A stretch of 6,816 bases of DNA, from assembly GCA_045535235.1 (NCBI GenBank), contig JAZSLG010000110.1, positions 1 through 6,816 of the forward strand. The letters are read 5' to 3'. Of this stretch, positions 1-4,646 are shown in pieces (position 1 is the stretch's first letter; each line of letters opens with the position of its first letter). The translations under genes and the position numbers were made by a program. The DNA comes from Stercoripulliclostridium_A sp045535235 (GTDB lineage: Bacteria; Bacillota; Clostridia; Christensenellales; DTU072). The notes under the pieces are model-generated. The model had not been told where the DNA came from and searched no databases. It saw only the letters and a program-made list of their open reading frames with translations.

Positions 1-864
1 CCTATCTCTTTTAGGAGTAAAAGTCGTATTCAAACGAGCATACTCATTTAATCCCTTTTGCCAATCTTCGTAAAAGCCCATCATAAACGTGGATGAAGCT
101 ACCTCTTGCCTACAAATAGTGCCGTGAGGAGATTGGTCACGCGTTAATGACGTATTTGCTCCGGAATATACCTTTAATTGACCTATTCCCGCTATATTGC
201 CGTCGTACAATACCAAAGATTTCCATTCGTTATGCTCTAGCGAGCCTATAACCAACCCACTTTTATCTTTCCAATTTACAAAAGCTCCAACCTCGTGTCC
301 AGCCCCTGATTTAGCCAAAGAATGTGCTTCGTAACTAACCCATTGGTCGTTATCAAAAGGAACGTCTATGAATGAATCGTAGGGAATATCGTTAAGATAA
401 AAATCACCTTTATTCAGTACTAGAGGCGCTACGTAATTGGTTTTTACTCCACCATATAAAATAGTTTTGAATAGCAAATAGTTTGCTTCGTCAAAAAAGT
501 AAAATTTTTGCTCCATATCGGGCTTACCATTTTCACTTAACGCTATTGTAATTTCGCTAACGCTACTCCTAAAATCGTAGGTGCTTGCGGAATATACGTT
601 ATGGACGGCGTAATCGTAAGAACGATAAATGTTGCCACTTTCAACGGCTTCAAAGTAAGCGTTGTTTACTACCGCAACTTTACCGTCATAAAGTGAATAG
701 TATCCCTCGGTATAGGTCAAAGTAAACCTATCATTTGAAAAAACGACGTTTTCAAGTTCACTCAAATCTATTTCATTCTCGCCATTTTTAGCAATTGAAC
801 AAATTGCTGTTACTAAGCACAATGCAATTAATAATACGACTAAGGTTAGCTTTAATCTTTTCAT
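1..864 (-). CDS. Exported protein, probable clan GH-D (alpha-galactosidase-like) glycosidase N-terminal region, partial
   Basis: This is an open frame of 288 codons from an ATG at 864 to the left edge with no stop, so the C-terminus is missing. A GGGAGAGG ribosome site (868-875) precedes the ATG. Residues 1-23 (basic MKRLK, then a long hydrophobic run) look like a signal peptide or membrane anchor. Cysteines at 16 and 22 do not sit in a good lipobox, so lipoprotein status is doubtful. The rest is rich in aromatic residues and predicted beta-strands. The segment from about residue 178 to 285 (GHEVGAFVNW, SGLVIGSLEHNEWK, MMGFYEDWQKGLNEYA) resembles, from memory, the region before the catalytic barrel in GH27/GH36-type alpha-galactosidases, where a 'GxxDWxxGLxxYA' stretch precedes the barrel. 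Catalytic residues would lie outside the window, so substrate and activity cannot be judged. It is transcribed away from rnpB and has no evident link to the sporulation genes. Confidence 0.6.
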   Translation of the reverse strand, partial: MKRLKLTLVVLLIALCLVTAICSIAKNGENEIDLSELENVVFSNDRFTLTYTEGYYSLYDGKVAVVNNAYFEAVESGNIYRSYDYAVHNVYSASTYDFRSSVSEITIALSENGKPDMEQKFYFFDEANYLLFKTILYGGVKTNYVAPLVLNKGDFYLNDIPYDSFIDVPFDNDQWVSYEAHSLAKSGAGHEVGAFVNWKDKSGLVIGSLEHNEWKSLVLYDGNIAGIGQLKVYSGANTSLTRDQSPHGTICRQEVASSTFMMGFYEDWQKGLNEYARLNTTFTPKRDR

Positions 865-896
865 GTTCCTCTCCCAGAATATTTTAACTCCCCTAC

Positions 897-925
897 TTTA
901 TACTGTCAATATCATTAGTTGACAA
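897..925 (-). promoter_or_regulatory. Candidate sigma-A promoter for the glycosidase-like gene
   Basis: On the minus strand TTGTCA (925-920) is followed by a 17-base spacer and TATAAA (902-897). Each hexamer is 5/6 to consensus. Transcription would start near 890, leaving a short leader that contains the GGGAGAGG ribosome site. A second combination, TTGACA (909-904) with TAAAAT (886-881) and a 17-base spacer, also fits but would start inside the ribosome site, so it is less likely. Confidence 0.5.
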
Positions 926-947
926 ATCTTTCTAAAAATGCTAGACT
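919..947 (+). promoter_or_regulatory. rnpB promoter (sigma-A type, extended -10)
   Basis: A perfect TTGACA (919-924), a 17-base spacer and TAGACT (942-947) preceded by TGC, which is an extended -10 element. The expected start, around 953-955, coincides with the first base of the P1 helix of RNase P RNA (954), which supports both calls. Confidence 0.8.
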
Positions 948-953
948 ACAATC

Positions 954-1264
954 AGTTAGTCAGACGGCTGCACCAAGTGTGAGGAAAGTCCGAGCATCAC
1001 AGGGCAGAGTGGCAGAGAAATCCTGCCGAAGGCAACTTTAGGGAAAGTGCAACAGAAAATAACCGCGAGAAATCGTAAGGGTGAAAAGGTGAGGTAAAAG
1101 CTCACCGGCAGTTCGGCGACGAAATTGGCCGTGTAAACCCCACTCGATGCAAGAGAAAAGGGACTATGGATTGCCCGTCCGTCCCCTCAATCGCTAGACC
1201 CCCTAGGTGACTATGGGGCAAGACAGATGGTCGTCAAATACAGAACTCGGCTTATAGACTAACT
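954..1264 (+). ncRNA. rnpB: RNase P RNA, class A (catalytic subunit of RNase P)
   Basis: This ribozyme removes the 5' leader from precursor tRNAs. The universal P4 5' strand and flanks (GAGGAAAGTCCG, 981-992) and the 3' conserved block (ACAGAA followed by CGGCTTAT, about 1240-1255) are present in order and at the usual distance. The ends are set by a perfect 8-base P1 helix, AGTTAGTC at 954-961 pairing with GACTAACT at 1257-1264. A CCCC / GGGG hairpin at about 1201-1219 with GGT in its loop fits P15 and its tRNA-CCA-binding loop. The length, about 311 nt, is slightly short for a class A RNA. The layout fits class A, usual in clostridia, rather than the Bacillus class B. The promoter lies immediately upstream and the terminator immediately downstream, so it is its own transcription unit. 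Confidence 0.95.
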
Positions 1265-1266
1265 CG

Positions 1267-1292
1267 AAAATCCACCTTATGGTGGTTTTTTT
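1267..1292 (+). terminator. Rho-independent terminator of rnpB
   Basis: A CCACC stem (1272-1276), a TTAT loop and GGTGG (1281-1285) followed by seven T (1286-1292), starting three bases after the P1 helix of rnpB. The AAAA before the stem can lengthen it by pairing with the T run. Confidence 0.85.
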
Positions 1293-1328
1293 GTTTTTGT
1301 TTGATTTGGTTGATTTTTTAGTCAATTT

Positions 1329-1336
1329 TTGTCGAA
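1329..1336 (+). promoter_or_regulatory. Candidate Spo0A box upstream of sigK
   Basis: TTGTCGAA at 1329-1336 matches the Spo0A box consensus at all eight positions and lies 8 bases before a TATAAT. In B. subtilis, Spo0A-activated sigma-A promoters often have a poor -35 with boxes in that region, as here. A single box can be chance, and whether this one is used is unknown. Confidence 0.4.
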
Positions 1337-1344
1337 AGGAGGAA

Positions 1345-1350
1345 TATAAT
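1345..1350 (+). promoter_or_regulatory. Candidate sigK promoter -10 element
   Basis: A perfect TATAAT lies 21 bases before the proposed sigK start at 1372. With one flanking change it also reads AATATAAT (1343-1350), 6/8 to the sigma-E -10 CATACAAT. No good -35 of either type is visible at the right distance, so the holoenzyme cannot be decided. A transcript starting near 1356-1357 would keep the AAGGAAGG ribosome site (1359-1366) but exclude the AAAGGAGG at 1335-1342. Confidence 0.4.
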
Positions 1351-1358
1351 AGAGCTAA

Positions 1359-1366
1359 AAGGAAGG
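1359..1366 (+). promoter_or_regulatory. Ribosome binding site that decides the sigK start
   Basis: AAGGAAGG lies 5 bases before an in-frame ATT (1372). A stronger-looking AAAGGAGG lies at 1335-1342, but it is too far from 1372. The codons at a normal distance from it in the sigK frame are AAT and AGA, so it cannot start sigK directly. Confidence 0.45.
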
Positions 1367-1371
1367 TTGAT

Positions 1372-2073
1372 ATTTTAATAGAAGGCTTTTTTGCATTACT
1401 TTCGGGAGTACTATTACTTACCTCGGGCATAGATAACCAAAACTCTTTCCCTCATCCACTTAGTCCCGAAAAGGAAAAGGAATATTTGGAAAAATTTCAC
1501 GCAGGCGATATGGAAGCACGTGATATTTTAGTTAAGCACAATTTAAGACTAATAGTTTATATTGCAAAAAAATACACCAACTATCCGGATAAAGACGAAT
1601 TACTTTCGGTGGGGACCATAGGTTTAATTAAAGCCATAAACACCTTCAAAGGCGACAAGAGTACGGCTCTTGCCACCTATGCTTCAAGATGTATAGAAAA
1701 CGAAATACTAATGGCTATGCGGGCATACAAAAAGCACCGTAACAACCTATCCTTATACGACGAAATCGGTACCGATAAAGATGGTAATCAATTGCAAATT
1801 ATAGATATGCTCGCAGTAGACGAAGACACCGTTTACAAGCAATCCGAAGATGAAATCACAAGACAAAGCCTTAGAAAGATTATCGAAAAGTATCTTAAAC
1901 CGCGCGAGAGGAAGCTTCTCATAATGCGCTACGGATTGGATGGTGACGAGCCAAAAACACAACAAGAAACGGCGGATGTTTTGGGTATATCTCGTTCCTA
2001 CGTTTCCAGACTGGAAAAGGCGGTACTGGAAAAGCTCCGTACCGCCTTAAAAGAAGAAAATTTTGAGTTTTAA
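1372..2073 (+). CDS. sigK: RNA polymerase sigma-K precursor (late mother-cell sporulation sigma factor)
   Basis: Sigma-K directs late mother-cell genes (coat, cortex, mother-cell lysis) after the membrane protease SpoIVFB removes its N-terminal pro-sequence. From 1372 the protein has 233 residues, near the 241 of B. subtilis SigK. Residues 1-22 are a hydrophobic pro-sequence (FFALLSGVLLL), followed by the family landmark NSFPHPLS at 24-31, region 2 at about 56-117 (HNLRLIVYIAKK, GTIGLIKAINTF, ATYASRCIENEILM) and the region 4.2 helix-turn-helix at 196-222 (KTQQETADVLGISRSYVSRLEK). The segment YDEIGTDKDGNQLQIIDML matches SigK rather than SigE. The start is a problem. In-frame ATG/GTG/TTG codons occur only at 1279-1306, within or just after the rnpB terminator and before any ribosome site. 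The ATT at 1372 lies 5 bases after AAGGAAGG and gives the family's normal pro-sequence length, so it is preferred. The gene is continuous, with no skin-type interruption, and is convergent with the pseudouridine synthase gene 14 bases away. Confidence 0.9.
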   Translation: MLIEGFFALLSGVLLLTSGIDNQNSFPHPLSPEKEKEYLEKFHAGDMEARDILVKHNLRLIVYIAKKYTNYPDKDELLSVGTIGLIKAINTFKGDKSTALATYASRCIENEILMAMRAYKKHRNNLSLYDEIGTDKDGNQLQIIDMLAVDEDTVYKQSEDEITRQSLRKIIEKYLKPRERKLLIMRYGLDGDEPKTQQETADVLGISRSYVSRLEKAVLEKLRTALKEENFEF

Positions 2074-2090
2074 TTAAATAAATTTAATTA
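2071..2090. repeat. Perfect AT-only inverted repeat between convergent genes, possible bidirectional terminator
   Basis: TAATTAAAT (2071-2079) and ATTTAATTA (2082-2090) are exact reverse complements separated by AA. The arms begin with the TAA stop of sigK and end with the TAA stop of the facing gene. The stem is only A-T pairs and no T run follows directly on either strand, so a role in termination is only possible. Confidence 0.4.
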
Positions 2091-2915
2091 GAAGTCTTTT
2101 TCTATTTCAAACTTCTTATCGTTAAGATAATTTAGGAAAGCACCTTTTGGGAAATTGAAGGCAAGCTTACAAGCGGTAAGATATTGCCTTTTTGCACGCA
2201 TAACTCTGTTAAGTTCAAAGTCGCCGTACTTGGTGTCTCCAACGATAGGATAGCCTGCGTAAGCAAGATGAGCGCGAATTTGGTGGGTTTTACCACTGTG
2301 GAGAGTAACTTCAACCACGGTAGTATCCTCCCCTATTTCGCTTGGCTCAACCTCGGTACGAATGGGAACCGCGCCGTTTACTTTAATATCGGTAATGGTA
2401 ACCATTCCCTTTTCGGCATCTTTAATAAGATATGCTTTAAGGTCGAGATGCTCGGTTAATTTTCCACCTACCAAAGCAAAATATTTCTTTTGAATAAAGC
2501 CCTTCTTAAATCCTTCGCGCAAACATGCGCCGGCCTTTTCGTTGTGGCTCATTATAAGTAAACCTTTGGTATTGGTGTCCAGTCTGTGTGCAAGTTCGGT
2601 GGGTTTATTTAACGTAGTTGAAATACGGTTACAAAATTCCTCGCTTGAAACTCCGCGTGGCTTTACTGCAATTAGTAGATTTTCATCTTGATAAACGCTA
2701 TCAAAATTAAATTTTAGCAATTTTTCTTCGTCGCAATAAACTTCCACGACGTCGCCCTTTTGTAAAATAATATCGGCGGAAATCTTTTTTCCGTTTACGC
2801 GGATTTCTCTCAACTTCAAAAGGGTACGGAAATATCCGTACCTTAATTCAGGAAAGACTTCTCCCAAATATTTGGAAAGTCTTAGTGGTTTTCTATCAAA
2901 TTTATACGTGCGCAA
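2088..2915 (-). CDS. RluA/RluD-family 23S rRNA (or tRNA) pseudouridine synthase
   Basis: These enzymes isomerise specific uridines in structured RNA to pseudouridine. Residues about 10-60 form an S4-like RNA-binding domain (LRLSKYLGEVFPE, LREIRVNGKK, GDVVEV). The catalytic domain starts at DENLLIAVKPRG (77-88). The HRLD motif at 110-113 supplies the catalytic Asp113; it is followed by TNTKGLLIM, with Lys where many members have Ser. The stretch HSGKTHQIRAHLAYAGYPIVGDTKYG is the usual C-terminal family motif. The length of 275 residues is normal. The chosen start is the TTG at 2915, one base after the nrdR stop, with GGAG nine bases upstream inside nrdR; it gives the ordinary family N-terminus (MRTYKFD). 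A TTG at 2957 would add 14 residues unlike the family. It is probably cotranscribed with nrdR. Which uridine it modifies cannot be told, so no symbol is given. Confidence 0.9.
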   Translation of the reverse strand: MRTYKFDRKPLRLSKYLGEVFPELRYGYFRTLLKLREIRVNGKKISADIILQKGDVVEVYCDEEKLLKFNFDSVYQDENLLIAVKPRGVSSEEFCNRISTTLNKPTELAHRLDTNTKGLLIMSHNEKAGACLREGFKKGFIQKKYFALVGGKLTEHLDLKAYLIKDAEKGMVTITDIKVNGAVPIRTEVEPSEIGEDTTVVEVTLHSGKTHQIRAHLAYAGYPIVGDTKYGDFELNRVMRAKRQYLTACKLAFNFPKGAFLNYLNDKKFEIEKDF

Positions 2916-2916
2916 C

Positions 2917-3396
2917 TTATTTTTCTCCGTCCTCGGGGTTAGTCTTGTCGGCGACAAGCTTTTCGATTTCCTCTAAGAGCGTGTTAATGTCCTTGAATTG
3001 ACGGTGAACCGAGGCGTATCTAACGTAAGCTACTTCGTCCAGTGCCTTAAGTCCGTTCATTACCATGTCGCCCACCTTTTTAGATGAAATTTCTTGGGCA
3101 AGGGTGTTATTAACTTGCTTTTCTATATCGCTAACAAGTTTATCAATTTTAGCCATGGAGACGGGACGTTTTTCGCAAGCCTTAATTATGCCGTTCTTAA
3201 TTTTGGAAATATCAAAAATTTGGCGGTTTCCGTTGTTTTTTATAACGAGTACCGGGGTGGACTCTATCTTTTCGTAGGTGGTATAACGTTTACCGCAACC
3301 AACGCACTCGCGACGTCTTCTTATGCTAGTGCCGTCGTCGTTTAGGCGAGAGTCAACTACCTTTGAATCAAGACTGTTACAAAATGGACACTTCAT
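2917..3396 (-). CDS. nrdR: Transcriptional repressor NrdR (ribonucleotide reductase regulator)
   Basis: NrdR senses ATP/dATP through an ATP-cone domain and represses ribonucleotide reductase genes by binding paired NrdR boxes. The 159-residue protein is close to the family's usual 150-160. A zinc ribbon uses Cys3, Cys6, Cys31 and Cys34 (CPFC, CVGC), followed by an Arg-rich turn (SIRRRREC) and GKRYTTYE. The ATP-cone spans about residues 49-139 (VLVIKNNGNRQIFDISKIKNGI, VAYVRYASVHRQFKDI). The ATG at 3396 is preceded by AAAGGAAGT at a good distance. The C-terminal tail is short and charged. The gene has its own promoter with a probable NrdR operator (3426-3454), so it likely autoregulates. No ribonucleotide reductase gene is in the window. 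The position just after ylmC/sigG is common in clostridia. Confidence 0.96.
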   Translation of the reverse strand: MKCPFCNSLDSKVVDSRLNDDGTSIRRRRECVGCGKRYTTYEKIESTPVLVIKNNGNRQIFDISKIKNGIIKACEKRPVSMAKIDKLVSDIEKQVNNTLAQEISSKKVGDMVMNGLKALDEVAYVRYASVHRQFKDINTLLEEIEKLVADKTNPEDGEK

Positions 3397-3425
3397 ATAG
3401 TACTTCCTTTGGATTTTATGGCTAT

Positions 3426-3454
3426 ATTATACTATATATAGTTAAAAAAGTAAA
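3426..3454 (-). promoter_or_regulatory. nrdR promoter (sigma-A type)
   Basis: On the minus strand TTTACT (3454-3449), a 17-base spacer and a perfect TATAAT (3431-3426). The start would fall near 3419, between ylmC and nrdR, and the resulting leader contains the AAAGGAAGT ribosome site of nrdR. Confidence 0.65.
3431..3442. promoter_or_regulatory. Probable NrdR box (autoregulatory operator)
   Basis: ACTATATATAGT is a perfect 12-base palindrome that matches the central part of the known NrdR box (roughly ACACTATATATAGTGT). It lies in the spacer of the nrdR promoter, touching the -10. Characterised targets usually have two boxes about 30 bases apart; a convincing second box was not found, only an ACTATAT half-site at 3395-3401. 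Confidence 0.6.
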
Positions 3455-3458
3455 TATA

Positions 3459-3728
3459 TTATTTACAAATTTCCGTAGAATTTACTCCACCAAGCTCCAC
3501 CAAAATTACGTCGTCGCCAATCTTAGTTACTTTTTGCCATGGGATGAAAATGTTTTCGTTTCCCGAAAAATTCTTAAAAAACTTTTTATCCGGGCTTGCT
3601 ATTAGTCCTACTACTTTTCCGCTACAATGCAAAGCTATATCAACGATTCTGCCCAGCTGTTTTCCATCCAAAATGTTAATTACTTCTTTTTCTCTTAATT
3701 CACAAAACGTATAATCTATCCCTTGCAT
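3459..3728 (-). CDS. YlmC/YmxH family PRC-barrel sporulation protein
   Basis: A small 89-residue protein with one PRC-barrel fold. The visible signature is LREKEVINILDGKQLGRIVDI (residues 11-31), a glycine-containing loop, then FIPWQKVTKIGDDVILVEL (61-79), which matches the YlmC/YmxH family closely (IPW...I.KIG.DVILV). The family is restricted to spore-formers and related Firmicutes and lies beside sigG in many of them; its molecular role is not established. There is no signal peptide or membrane segment. The ATG at 3728 follows GGAG with 5 bases between. It sits 91 bases after sigG with a hairpin between them, and has its own candidate promoter (3746-3773) of sigma-E type. Confidence 0.85.
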   Translation of the reverse strand: MQGIDYTFCELREKEVINILDGKQLGRIVDIALHCSGKVVGLIASPDKKFFKNFSGNENIFIPWQKVTKIGDDVILVELGGVNSTEICK

Positions 3729-3745
3729 AATAACTCCGTCTAAAT

Positions 3746-3773
3746 ATTATACGTTCAAAAATAATTATTATGC
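3746..3773 (-). promoter_or_regulatory. Candidate sigma-E-type promoter of ylmC/ymxH
   Basis: On the minus strand GCATAAT (3773-3767), a 13-base spacer and CGTATAAT (3753-3746). This compares well with the sigma-E pattern (about GCATATT, 13-15 bases, CATACAAT), with one and two mismatches. The -10 also contains a perfect TATAAT, but no sigma-A -35 lies at 16-18 bases, so sigma-E is favoured. Confidence 0.4.
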
Positions 3774-3783
3774 CTCTATGTAC

Positions 3784-3813
3784 TCCGCAAACGTACTCAA
3801 ATACCCTTGCGGA
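3784..3813. repeat. Stem-loop just downstream of sigG
   Basis: TCCGCAA (3784-3790) pairs with TTGCGGA (3807-3813). An inner GTA/TAC stem (3793-3795 with 3802-3804) closes a six-base loop across a 2x2 internal loop. It begins 7 bases after the sigG stop in the sigG direction. No T run follows, so it is not a standard terminator; it could stabilise the sigG mRNA 3' end or be neutral. Confidence 0.4.
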
Positions 3814-3819
3814 CGGTTT

Positions 3820-4584
3820 CTAAGCTTCAAATGAAAGACGCAACTTTTCTATTGCTCCCTTTTCCAGCCTGGATACCTGTGCTTGTGAAATATCGAGAGA
3901 ACTGGCAATTTCTGTTTGTGTGGCTCCTTGATAGTAACGCATTTCGATTACTTTTCTCTCCTTTTCGGGTAAATTTTTTACACTTTCCAATAAAGTAACC
4001 CTACTTTCATAATCGTAATCACTTTGCGGTTCTTTGACTAGCTCGATAATCTCCACTCCGTCCCCTTCATCGCCGTAAACTTCTTCAAAAATGGATTGTG
4101 GCTCTGCAAGTGCGTCTAACGCACTCACAACGTCGTAATAAGGCATTCTTAACTCTTCCGCAATATCGGTTATACTCGCTTCCTTGCCGTTTAATTCCAA
4201 TTTTTCACGCGCTTTTACTGCTTGATAAGCAATATCGCGCACCTGTCTACCTACCTTAAACGCCGTCCCTTCACGGATATATCTTCTTATTTCTCCGTAT
4301 ATCATAGGTACTGCGTAGGTGGAAAACTTTAAGCCAAGCGAAACGTCAAAATTATCCGTTGCCTTAATTAATCCCAGCATTCCAACTTGAAAAAGGTCGT
4401 CTGCACTCTCCTTCGCTGAACGAAATTTTTGAACGGCTACCAAAACCAATCTAGCGTTTGCAAGCAAAAATAACTCTCTTTTCTCATGATTTCCACTTTT
4501 AATCTCTCTTAACGTGCTTTCCATTTCGCATGAGGTTAATTTTGGTAACTCGTCTACGTTAATTCCAAGTACTTTTCTCGTCAC
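3820..4584 (-). CDS. sigG: RNA polymerase sigma-G (late forespore sporulation sigma factor)
   Basis: Sigma-G drives forespore genes for spore DNA protection, germination and signalling to the mother cell. The protein has 254 residues (260 in B. subtilis). There is no pro-sequence. The N-terminal GINVDELPKL matches the SigG-specific leader (GVDTSKLPVL). Region 2 covers about 42-105 (DDLFQVGMLGLIKATDNFD, FSTYAVPMIYGEIRRYIRE), region 3 about 110-165 (DIAYQAVKAREKL, ALDAL), and region 4 about 196-250 with a helix-turn-helix TQTEIASSLDISQAQVSRLEK. These features fit the sigma-F/G group, and the place right after sigE identifies SigG rather than SigF. The start is GTG at 4584 with AAGGAG five bases upstream. 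An odd point is that the normally conserved N(L)RLVLSVIQRF stretch reads NARLVLVAVQKF, with LLA before it. A sigma-F/G-like promoter lies at 4604-4631, so autoregulation is likely. Confidence 0.95.
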   Translation of the reverse strand: MTRKVLGINVDELPKLTSCEMESTLREIKSGNHEKRELFLLANARLVLVAVQKFRSAKESADDLFQVGMLGLIKATDNFDVSLGLKFSTYAVPMIYGEIRRYIREGTAFKVGRQVRDIAYQAVKAREKLELNGKEASITDIAEELRMPYYDVVSALDALAEPQSIFEEVYGDEGDGVEIIELVKEPQSDYDYESRVTLLESVKNLPEKERKVIEMRYYQGATQTEIASSLDISQAQVSRLEKGAIEKLRLSFEA

Positions 4585-4603
4585 GATATCTCCTTGCCTA
4601 ACG

Positions 4604-4631
4604 AGTATGTACCAAAAAATTAATCTAATTC
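4604..4631 (-). promoter_or_regulatory. Candidate sigma-F/sigma-G promoter of sigG
   Basis: On the minus strand GAATT, preceded by T (4631-4627), a 17-base spacer and CATACT (4609-4604). This fits the forespore pattern (about TGAATA, 17-18 bases, CATACTA) with one mismatch in each element. The start would lie near 4597-4598, leaving a very short leader with the AAGGAG site. B. subtilis sigG has an equivalent forespore promoter, so the context supports it. Confidence 0.6.
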
Positions 4632-4645
4632 AAAATTTTTAGATT
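4614..4645 (-). terminator. Weak candidate terminator of the spoIIGA-sigE operon
   Basis: In the transcript AATCTAA (4645-4639) pairs with TTAGATT (4628-4622) over a 10-base loop, followed by AA and six T (4619-4614). The stem has one G-C pair only, so it would be inefficient and could allow read-through into sigG. It overlaps the -35 and spacer of the sigG promoter. Confidence 0.4.
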
Positions 4646-4646
4646 T

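Noticed and set aside
1279..1371. ATG at 1279 as the sigK start (264-residue protein)
   Set aside because: The ATG is in the loop of the rnpB terminator with no ribosome site, and it would add 31 residues (rich in Phe/Leu from the T tract) that SigK proteins do not have.
1372..2073. Assignment of this gene as a second sigE
   Set aside because: The hydrophobic pro-sequence, NSFPHPLS and YDEIGTDKDGNQLQIIDML match SigK, while the true SigE with its DEPLNVDYEGNKLLL linker is coupled to spoIIGA.
2184..2459. Plus-strand 91-codon open frame opposite the pseudouridine synthase
   Set aside because: It is a shadow of a conserved coding frame with no independent evidence.
2916..2957. TTG at 2957 as start of the pseudouridine synthase
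   Set aside because: It would overlap nrdR by 41 bases, add 14 residues unlike the family, and lie in a small hairpin. The TTG at 2915 directly after the nrdR stop fits the family N-terminus.
3363..3605. Plus-strand 80-codon open frame opposite ylmC and its 3' region
   Set aside because: It crosses the nrdR promoter and the ylmC gene in antisense and resembles no family.
3784..3813. Terminator for sigG
   Set aside because: The stem-loop is real, but no T run follows on the sigG strand, so it is listed only as a repeat.
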